From positions 1 through 22,315 of IMG/VR virus record IMGVR_UViG_3300030108_001405: 22,315 bases of DNA. One strand, written 5' to 3'. The notes beneath the pieces are model-generated. The model had not been told where the DNA came from, did no database searches, and saw nothing but the letters and a program-made list of their open reading frames with translations. This document shows, piece by piece, positions 16,097 to 21,633 of this stretch. The translations under genes and the position numbers were made by a program. Position 1 is the first letter of the stretch; each line of letters opens with the position of its first letter. Source of the stretch: a virus.

Positions 16097-16097
16097 A

Positions 16098-16565
16098 TTA
16101 AAAATAGTTTAAATTAATTACTATTCTTTCTGGTGTATCTGTTTGACTTACCATTTGATGTTTGATGTTTGAATCAAATATAACTATTTGATTTTCTATA
16201 GATTTTATTTTTTTGTCACCCACTAAAGTATAACCATTACAGGTTGTTAAGTAATATATAGCTGTGGTCGAATCTAAATCATTAACATCTGTGTGCAGAT
16301 CTGATTTATAGGGTTTTTCTTTTGCTAAAACAATATTAGCTCGTATTTGTATTACAGCTTTCATGTCTAATTTTTTAATTAAAGGAAGAACTAAATCATA
16401 GTGATCAGATTGAACTCTATGTAAATTATAAAAGCAGTGATTAAAAAAAGGAGCATCATCCCAAGTCATATGGCGTCTATAAAACCAATTACAATTACCT
16501 AAACAAAATTCTTTTAAATTAATAAAGTCTTGTTGATCTAAAAAATTTTTTATTATTTTAACCAT
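16098..16565 (-). CDS. 2OG-Fe(II) dioxygenase-like protein (155 aa)
   Basis: This is the smallest oxygenase of the cassette. It opens MVKIIKNFLDQQDF. DLHTDVNDLDSTTAIYYL (89-106) carries the HxD pair (H91, D93) and the following strand. ENQIVIFDSNIKHQMVSQT (124-142) supplies distal His136, and ERIVINLNYF (146-155) supplies Arg147 at the usual spacing and ends the protein. All three facial-triad positions and the 2OG Arg are present, so it should be active despite its length. The start lies 13 nt inside the upstream oxygenase gene and has no obvious Shine-Dalgarno, suggesting coupled translation. The substrate is unknown. Confidence 0.83.
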   Translation of the reverse strand: MVKIIKNFLDQQDFINLKEFCLGNCNWFYRRHMTWDDAPFFNHCFYNLHRVQSDHYDLVLPLIKKLDMKAVIQIRANIVLAKEKPYKSDLHTDVNDLDSTTAIYYLTTCNGYTLVGDKKIKSIENQIVIFDSNIKHQMVSQTDTPERIVINLNYF

Positions 16566-17227
16566 GGCTTTGCTGGAAAATATTTAGGTAAACCTTTAGA
16601 TGGTCGTTTATCTAAATACATCTTTCTGTTATCTTTGGTATCTTCTATATAGTGTAAAAAAACTTGTGCACACATATCTCCTTTAAATTCATCTCGCCAA
16701 TGTTCTAGATCTGCTCCTTTGTACAACAACATATCCCCTGGTTTAAGATTAACTTGACGTCCTTTACTGTTGTGAGTTTCGTAATATCTGTATCCACCAC
16801 CACCTACAAATCTTCCCATATTTTTATTTGGTTCAATAAAAATAGGCCATGGATCACCACCAAGATTTAATGTAGTAGATATTTCACACTCAGGTCTATC
16901 TTTATGTCGATGTAAGACATCACCTTTATTGTAGAGCCTAGTGTAAGCGTATGTTTCTAATAACTTTAAACCTGTCCACTTTTCCATTTTAGGTTTAATT
17001 CTTCCTAGTAGTATTTCCATGAGGATGTCTCCGTAATTAGACCATGCTCCTGGGACCTGTCCATCTTTCCATGTTCCATAAAAAGCTGTTTCAGGTAAAA
17101 GATAACGTTCGTTATATAGATGCGCTGCCGCTGTTCTTTTTAAAAGTAAATACTCTACACACAATTTAGCTATCTGTGGATCAATTACTTTTCTTTTAAC
17201 GTCGTATCCTAATTTATTAAATTTCAT
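16553..17227 (-). CDS. 2OG-Fe(II) dioxygenase, prolyl-4-hydroxylase-like (224 aa)
   Basis: This 224-aa protein starts MKFNKLGYDVKRKVIDPQ. YTRLYNKGDVLHRHKDRPEC (95-114) carries the HxD motif as H108-K-D110, then STTLNLGGDPWPIFIEP (117-133), a strand arrangement typical of P4H-like enzymes. NLKPGDMLLYKGADLEHWRD (160-179) supplies distal His176. The usual 2OG-binding Arg is not at its expected place: the strand reads CAQVFLHY (186-193), with Gln188 or perhaps Lys182 nearby. I recall this QVFLHY form as a recurrent subfamily feature, so it need not mean inactivity. It overlaps the upstream oxygenase by 1 nt (TAATG) and the downstream one by 13 nt. Confidence 0.82.
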   Translation of the reverse strand: MKFNKLGYDVKRKVIDPQIAKLCVEYLLLKRTAAAHLYNERYLLPETAFYGTWKDGQVPGAWSNYGDILMEILLGRIKPKMEKWTGLKLLETYAYTRLYNKGDVLHRHKDRPECEISTTLNLGGDPWPIFIEPNKNMGRFVGGGGYRYYETHNSKGRQVNLKPGDMLLYKGADLEHWRDEFKGDMCAQVFLHYIEDTKDNRKMYLDKRPSKGLPKYFPAKPWLK

Positions 17228-17823
17228 TATCTAAAAGGTTTACCATTAACCCAACACACTAATGAGTACCTTTCTCCTTTTGTAACTGGTCTTACTTCAT
17301 GCAATGTATAACTAGGAAACAAAGTTAATTGCCCCTGATGTTTTTCTATTATCATAGGCTCGGGTCCTTGATGCAGCCATAGCTCTCCCCCTGAATATTC
17401 ATTTGGATTAGTTAATTGCACAACCGCAGATAATTTTCTAACGGTGCTATTATAAATTTTATCTAGATGTGCTTTATATTTGCCATCAGGGTGTTTGTAA
17501 TGTGTAAATTGTATTGCTTCAATAATTCCATTTAAATCAAATTTAAAATATTGATTATTAAAATCTGTTACAATTCTAGCTATTCTCTCATAAAACCATC
17601 TAGACTCTTCACACATTCCTAACCAAGCTATATTACTTTTTCTAACTTGTTGGTCAGGGCTTAATACTATTCCTTTTTTAGTTTTAAAAGTATTACCATA
17701 AGATATTATTTTTTTACATTCTTCTGGAGTAAATGCTTCTTGTACATGCACCACGTGAGAAACGTGGTCAAAGTCAAACATCCACGAAGAACCTACTACG
17801 TTATTTTTTTTATTCTTCTTCAT
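17227..17823 (-). CDS. PKHD-type 2OG-Fe(II) hydroxylase (PiuC/YbiX-like, 198 aa)
   Basis: This is the best-conserved oxygenase here. HVVHVQEAFTPEECKKII (23-40) is the usual helix after the first strand. GKYKAHLDKIYNSTVRKLSA (114-133) gives H119-L-D121. VVQLTNPNEYSGGELWL (134-150) is the typical core strand and Gly-Gly turn. QLTLFPSYTLHEVRPV (165-180) gives distal His175, followed by KGERYSLVCWVNG (182-194) with Arg185. This matches the LHEV.PVT.G.R pattern of PKHD hydroxylases, whose substrates are generally unknown. The lysine-rich start (MKKNKKNN) spans an 8-A run and lies 14 nt inside the upstream gene; Met15 is an alternative start. Confidence 0.87.
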   Translation of the reverse strand: MKKNKKNNVVGSSWMFDFDHVSHVVHVQEAFTPEECKKIISYGNTFKTKKGIVLSPDQQVRKSNIAWLGMCEESRWFYERIARIVTDFNNQYFKFDLNGIIEAIQFTHYKHPDGKYKAHLDKIYNSTVRKLSAVVQLTNPNEYSGGELWLHQGPEPMIIEKHQGQLTLFPSYTLHEVRPVTKGERYSLVCWVNGKPFR

Positions 17824-18367
17824 TAATGGTCAAATCAAATCCAATCACCATTCTGTCTTTATCACTTTGATTAACGGGTGCAAAGTGCTCTACACATGCA
17901 GGGAAAATTATAAGATCTCCTTCTTTCAAATTAGGGTATGGCGCTGTAAACTCTAAATCTCCAGATATTAAATTAGGCCAAGGTTTTTTAAATATCACTG
18001 GAGAGTGTTTGCTAGCATCAAAATCAATATAAAGAACAGCTGTAAATCCTTTATTGCCATGATGATGCATTAATTGATCATTACCTTTTTTATAATTAAC
18101 AGCCCACGCTTTACTTACTTCTACACTTTTCTTTATTTCTTTGGTAAAATTTTCTAGTTCAGCAGAAACAAGAGCTGCTATCTGTTTTTTAAAATCTAAA
18201 TGTTTATAAGGCACGCAAGAGAATAAAAAAGTATTACTATAAAAATTTTGTATTCCTTTCTTTTCTAAAGGAAATTGTTTTATTAAACTTTTAATCTTCT
18301 TTTTCTTAATTTTAAAATCTTTTAACGCATAACGCCAAAGAGGGATAGCCATTAACATTTCTTTCAT
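17810..18367 (-). CDS. 2OG-Fe(II) dioxygenase-like protein (185 aa)
   Basis: It starts MKEMLMAIPLWRYALKDFKI. Met1 is chosen because its ATG overlaps the upstream stop as ATGA; Met6 (MAIPLWRYAL) would look more like the family's FPTPL start. AWAVNYKKGNDQLMHHHGNK (87-106) carries the His cluster 101-103 in the iron site, then FTAVLYIDFDASKHSP (108-123). LKEGDLIIFPACVEHFAP (147-164) supplies distal His161, and KDRMVIGFDL (170-179) supplies Arg172. It resembles the 2OG-FeII_Oxy_5 group, with a basic helix at residues 17-32. The first metal motif is HHHG rather than clear HxD, so the exact ligands are uncertain. It is probably active; the substrate is unknown. Confidence 0.82.
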   Translation of the reverse strand: MKEMLMAIPLWRYALKDFKIKKKKIKSLIKQFPLEKKGIQNFYSNTFLFSCVPYKHLDFKKQIAALVSAELENFTKEIKKSVEVSKAWAVNYKKGNDQLMHHHGNKGFTAVLYIDFDASKHSPVIFKKPWPNLISGDLEFTAPYPNLKEGDLIIFPACVEHFAPVNQSDKDRMVIGFDLTINEEE

Positions 18368-19722
18368 TTATTTATTCTCTCCATAAAAGTTATTGTTCTT
18401 TCTAGTTTATCTGTCATATTATTATAATTATCCAAAAATAGCAATTCTTTTTCCCACAGCTTTTCATAATATTCAGGGTCAAAGGTCTTATGTCTTATTA
18501 TATCTTTCACACAATTTTTTAAATCTAAGGCTGTAACGACATCTGCTTCAAAGATCTTATTCCAGTAGGAGTTGTAATTGTTTTCAGTTTTAGAAAGAAA
18601 CATGAGATAATTTTTTTCTGCTTCACGATCTATTTTTCTACATTCTTCATTAAAATGATTTTTATACATCTGTGAAAAGATAACTCCGTCTTCAAAGAGA
18701 TCCACTAACTTAAATACTTTTTTAATTAAAATATCTAATGGGTTATCAATTAAAGGCTCTACCCAGTTATTGTTATAAGTAAAATCTATTACATCTTTAT
18801 TGTAATAATTATAATTAGAATTCTTGACTATATCTTTTATATCGAAATGTTTGTAATAAATTCTATGGCTTTTAAGTATGTGATCTCCTGTTACAAAAGT
18901 AGCTTGCTTACCTGTTAAGTAATGTTTATTAAAAAAATAATTTACTTCAATTCTATTCCATAGACATCTCTCCATGATATAACCATTATCTTTAGCTATG
19001 TAACATCTAGAATTAATTATTTGTTCTTTCTTATTCTTATAAGGAAATGAAGCTGTTATTAGAGAATTATTATAATGTGTTTGTTCAGGTTTGTGTTTAA
19101 AAAGATCATCTGAACAATCTATATACAGACCAGCTTTTAAAGGTAGACCTCTGTTAATAGATGTTTCTAAAAATCTTATGTAACCGTTTTCTTCGTAAAC
19201 AATATTTTTTATATTACAATCTATTATTCTACCCTCTAAATTTTTTTGAAATACTTCTTTACACAAAAAGTTTGTTGCTTTTATAGAATCAAAAGTAAAT
19301 GCGTAGTCATCATTTATATTTTTATCTATTAAATTACCTTTAAGCTGACTAGCTAACTTAGAAGTATACTCTATTTCTTCTTCTGAAGTCATTTTGGGAT
19401 TCAAAGCTTTTTTATAAACTAAAAGATCTTCGTTGGCTGTGTCGTTTGTTTTAATATGCAGGCTACCTTTTTTGTAAAAATTTTTATAAACAGAGCCAAC
19501 AACAGGGACTCCATTAGTTTCTTTTAAAAATTGTTCTACCGAGATATCATTTAAATCTAAAATAATTTTAATTAATTTACTATCCATAACAACAGGGACA
19601 TTTGATCCTTGTTTTTTTAAATCTACAATTCTTACATCTGCATTGTAACCAAAAAAGTTTCGTAAAATAATTGCAGTCGCTACCGCATAAATATTATATC
19701 CTAAAATGTAAATTGTTTTCAT
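18364..19722 (-). CDS. Flavin-dependent (tryptophan) halogenase homologue with eroded active site
   Basis: This 452-aa protein aligns by eye along PrnA/RebH-type halogenases. FTFDSIKATNFLCKEVF (142-158) corresponds to their HFDA...FL block, ENGYIRFLETS (178-188) to the following strand, and LYIDCSDDLF (199-208) to LFIDCSG. NWVEPLIDNP (319-328) corresponds to FLEPLESTG, and SYWNK near 386 to the late PFW. Key positions differ: the FAD glycine loop reads ILGYNIYAVA, the VGEAT loop reads VVMDSKL (44-50), the catalytic Lys (PrnA K79) falls on Val74, the catalytic Glu (E346) falls on Ile325, and WxWxIP is replaced by YIMERC (248-253). It may have lost halogenation or do something else. It is coupled by ATGA overlaps to oxygenase genes on both sides. 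The family is likely; activity is doubtful. Confidence 0.77.
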   Translation of the reverse strand: MKTIYILGYNIYAVATAIILRNFFGYNADVRIVDLKKQGSNVPVVMDSKLIKIILDLNDISVEQFLKETNGVPVVGSVYKNFYKKGSLHIKTNDTANEDLLVYKKALNPKMTSEEEIEYTSKLASQLKGNLIDKNINDDYAFTFDSIKATNFLCKEVFQKNLEGRIIDCNIKNIVYEENGYIRFLETSINRGLPLKAGLYIDCSDDLFKHKPEQTHYNNSLITASFPYKNKKEQIINSRCYIAKDNGYIMERCLWNRIEVNYFFNKHYLTGKQATFVTGDHILKSHRIYYKHFDIKDIVKNSNYNYYNKDVIDFTYNNNWVEPLIDNPLDILIKKVFKLVDLFEDGVIFSQMYKNHFNEECRKIDREAEKNYLMFLSKTENNYNSYWNKIFEADVVTALDLKNCVKDIIRHKTFDPEYYEKLWEKELLFLDNYNNMTDKLERTITFMERINK

Positions 19723-20312
19723 AAGCTTAACCTTTTTAATCTAGAATTAGTTCCTAATGTTCCTTTTATAAACACATTAAAAGCAATAGATTTTCTATCT
19801 TCTAGCCCTGTGTGAGTTTTTACAGAGTGCTCTAATTCAGAAGGAAACAAAATAATTTGATTTGTATCTACATTCTCAAAGAAAGTATCTGTGTTAAAAT
19901 GATTAAATTGTTTTTTATCTATTTCAATAGTTGCATTGAAATGTTTATGAAAGAATATTGTAGCCTCATTTAAATAAAATACTCCAGAAACAATTGAATT
20001 AGGATGTTTGTGATTGTGGTGTTTATGATTAGGTTTAGTTACATTAAACCAAGACTCCGTAATATAAGGTGTTATAGGATCTGCTGGAGAAACAATTTGA
20101 TTAAAATAATCATCTACTCTTTTTTGCAGTTCTTGTTTTAATTTTTTAAGAGGAACAGCGCTTAAAATATCACTATTATCTGAGGATAGATTAAATTCAT
20201 TATTTAATAATGTTAGTGAATCTAAAAACTTTAGCTCTTTAGATGTAAGTTTTCTATCTAAAATAGACTTATATAAGGGGGTGGGAAATAAACCTTTTAT
20301 CTCTGCTTTCAT
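19719..20312 (-). CDS. 2OG-Fe(II) dioxygenase, 2OG-FeII_Oxy_5 type (197 aa)
   Basis: This is the first gene of the cassette. GLFPTPLYKSIL (7-18) is the family's N-terminal motif. TESWFNVTKPNHKHHNHKHP (85-104) leads into the iron-binding His cluster (H99, H101, H103), followed by SGVFYLNEATIFF (109-121). NQIILFPSELEHSVKTHT (151-168) supplies distal His162, and EDRKSIAFNVFIKG (171-184) supplies Arg173. All expected elements are present. The start at 20312 has no clear Shine-Dalgarno and follows a 32-nt gap; the stop overlaps the halogenase-like gene by 4 nt. It shares FPTP and SWFNV with the 190-aa oxygenase and is probably its paralogue. The substrate is unknown. Confidence 0.85.
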   Translation of the reverse strand: MKAEIKGLFPTPLYKSILDRKLTSKELKFLDSLTLLNNEFNLSSDNSDILSAVPLKKLKQELQKRVDDYFNQIVSPADPITPYITESWFNVTKPNHKHHNHKHPNSIVSGVFYLNEATIFFHKHFNATIEIDKKQFNHFNTDTFFENVDTNQIILFPSELEHSVKTHTGLEDRKSIAFNVFIKGTLGTNSRLKRLSL

Positions 20313-20344
20313 GCAGGATCTATATCAGTTTTTAAAAAGAATGT
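20313..20344 (-). promoter_or_regulatory. Short gap before the cassette, possible promoter
   Basis: This 32-nt gap contains, on the minus strand, TTTTTAAAAAC (20328-20338) followed by GATATAGATC, 8 nt before the ATG at 20312. The same TTTTAAAAAC plus TATA arrangement occurs at 12865-12915. No Shine-Dalgarno or terminator is visible. A promoter for the cassette is possible but not proven. Confidence 0.28.
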
Positions 20345-20821
20345 CTAGGCGTAAGGATTTGGTGGTTGACTAGCAGGGTCGTAAGGAGTCACTGAATCAG
20401 CGTCTAAAACCCAAGCAGAGCCATCCCAATTATAGTTTTGAATGTTACCTGCATCACTATCTATTTCTACTTTAACCCAATTACCTGTTTCAAAATCAAA
20501 GTAAACCATGTCATTACTTGGTTCAGGATTTGCTACTGGATTTTCCCATTCTTCAGAAGAATCATTCCACACAAAACTTGCATGTGGAGCTGGGTGTTTA
20601 AATTTATTATCATTAAATTCAGCGTTTACACAAGGTTTTCCAGAGTAAGCAGCCACATCGGCAGGGTCGCCTACCCAAGTACCTCCACCTGCTTTATTAG
20701 CAGAAAATGCAGCACCTTTACTCTCATCATAAACTCCATCTGTAAAACAGTCTGAGGAATCTACAACGATACCATTAGTTACTTGATTGCTCTCTATTTT
20801 GTAAAATTTATGTAGGCTCAT
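20345..20821 (-). CDS. Small tail-fibre-associated protein with Trp/Asp repeats (158 aa)
   Basis: It starts MSLHKFYKIESNQVTNGIVV. Residues ~20-60 are Gly/Asp-rich (GGGTWVGDPADVAAY). Three similar aromatic strand-turn units follow: FVWNDSSEEWENP (83-95), VYFDFETGNWVKV (106-118) and YNWDGSAWVLD (130-140). The C-terminus is Pro-rich (PYDPASQPPNPYA). The W-D...W-x-P pattern is like that seen in tail-fibre and fibre-accessory proteins of marine cyanophages. It lies 2 nt downstream of the Gly-rich adhesin gene, so co-expression is very likely. It has no enzyme motif and no signal peptide. The role as a fibre accessory or chaperone is inference. Confidence 0.75.
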   Translation of the reverse strand: MSLHKFYKIESNQVTNGIVVDSSDCFTDGVYDESKGAAFSANKAGGGTWVGDPADVAAYSGKPCVNAEFNDNKFKHPAPHASFVWNDSSEEWENPVANPEPSNDMVYFDFETGNWVKVEIDSDAGNIQNYNWDGSAWVLDADSVTPYDPASQPPNPYA

Positions 20822-20823
20822 AA

Positions 20824-21612
20824 TTATGCTGTTGATAGCGATCTATATCTAACTATCACTACTCCATTCGCTGATGTACATGGACCACCTCTTGATGATG
20901 GTGAGCCATTTCCGTAAATTGTTTGAACACTTGGACTAATTGGACCCCAACCTGATGGGTTAGAAGATTCACCTACTCCACCTGCAGCATAAGTATACGG
21001 AGAACCTGTGATGTCATTAACAGTTCCTGGTCCTCCAGGTCCTGCAGCATAACCTCCGCCGTTTTGACCAGGGCCGCCCGATCCGCCGCCTCCGCCGCCG
21101 CCGCTGAATGGTCCGCCCATTGTCGATCCTCCTGGATTTCCTTCAGGTGGTGAATAGCCTCCAGCATTTCCAGAGCCGCCTGCTCCTCCTCCCGATCCTC
21201 CCGGGCTGCCGGTTCCACCGCCACCAGTAGTATTAATACTATTAAATGAAGAAGTTGTTCCGCTACCTCCTGGTGTATTGGTACCTTGACCAATAACTAC
21301 AGGGTAAGTTTGAACTGCTACAGTCATGTCGTAAGCACCGTTGGCTCTATAGCCTCCCGCACCTCCGCCACCTGCAGATCCTGCATGCGATCCATTTCCG
21401 CCACCTGCAACGACTAAATATTCAACTTGGTCGTCTCCGTTATCTCCTAGTTTTTCAACTACAAAATCTCCAGAAGCAGCAAATAAATTAATTCCATAGT
21501 CTCCGTCATAACTTAAAGTACCACCATTAGCAACGATCCCTGGCGGTAAACCCCCACCTGTGAAACCAAATGATTTAGCACTTCCTGCTCCGAAACTTCC
21601 TAGTATTGGCAT
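20824..21612 (-). CDS. Glycine-rich adhesin-like tail protein (262 aa)
   Basis: The protein starts MPILGSFGAGSAKSFGFTGG. After a short domain, VEYLVVAGGG (63-72) opens a long glycine-rich region (~69-200) with GGGG, GGSG and GPGGPG runs, ending with a strand GVVIVRYRS (250-258). VEYLVVAGGG...GVVIVRY is the usual frame of the glycine-rich domain in phage tail-fibre tips and bacterial surface proteins. Such proteins, like T4-type adhesins, often determine receptor binding, with glycine loops that change quickly. The coding stretch for the glycine runs (~21060-21220) is clearly more GC-rich than the window. A strong AGGAGG precedes the start, the best ribosome site here. The adhesin role is inference from family. 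Confidence 0.8.
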   Translation of the reverse strand: MPILGSFGAGSAKSFGFTGGGLPPGIVANGGTLSYDGDYGINLFAASGDFVVEKLGDNGDDQVEYLVVAGGGNGSHAGSAGGGGAGGYRANGAYDMTVAVQTYPVVIGQGTNTPGGSGTTSSFNSINTTGGGGTGSPGGSGGGAGGSGNAGGYSPPEGNPGGSTMGGPFSGGGGGGGSGGPGQNGGGYAAGPGGPGTVNDITGSPYTYAAGGVGESSNPSGWGPISPSVQTIYGNGSPSSRGGPCTSANGVVIVRYRSLSTA

Positions 21613-21615
21613 AAT

Positions 21616-21627
21616 CTTTCTCCTCCT
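21616..21627 (-). promoter_or_regulatory. Strong Shine-Dalgarno of the Gly-rich adhesin gene
   Basis: The minus strand reads AGGAGGAGAAAG, with AGGAGG at 21622-21627, 9 nt before the ATG at 21612. It is the strongest ribosome-binding site in the window and lies in the 21-nt gap after the preceding stop. High expression of the adhesin-like protein is suggested. Confidence 0.7.
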
Positions 21628-21633
21628 AATTTA

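Larger units (their letters stand above)
12916..20312 (-). other. Oxygenase / halogenase-like / carbamoyltransferase cassette
   Basis: Eleven consecutive ORFs form one block: eight 2OG-Fe(II) dioxygenase-like genes, one flavin halogenase homologue and the two parts of a carbamoyltransferase. Within the block no gap exceeds one base. Most junctions are overlaps of 1-23 nt, so the block is almost certainly one translationally coupled operon segment. It is bounded by gaps of 32 nt (right) and 51 nt (left) that share a TTTTAAAAAC element. No mobile-element gene or inverted repeat is seen at its borders. Confidence 0.8.

Noticed and set aside
20973-21293. Minus-strand 106-aa Glu/Ala-rich ORF within the adhesin gene
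   Set aside because: A second open frame arises trivially from GC-rich glycine codon runs; the adhesin frame has the strong Shine-Dalgarno and family motifs.
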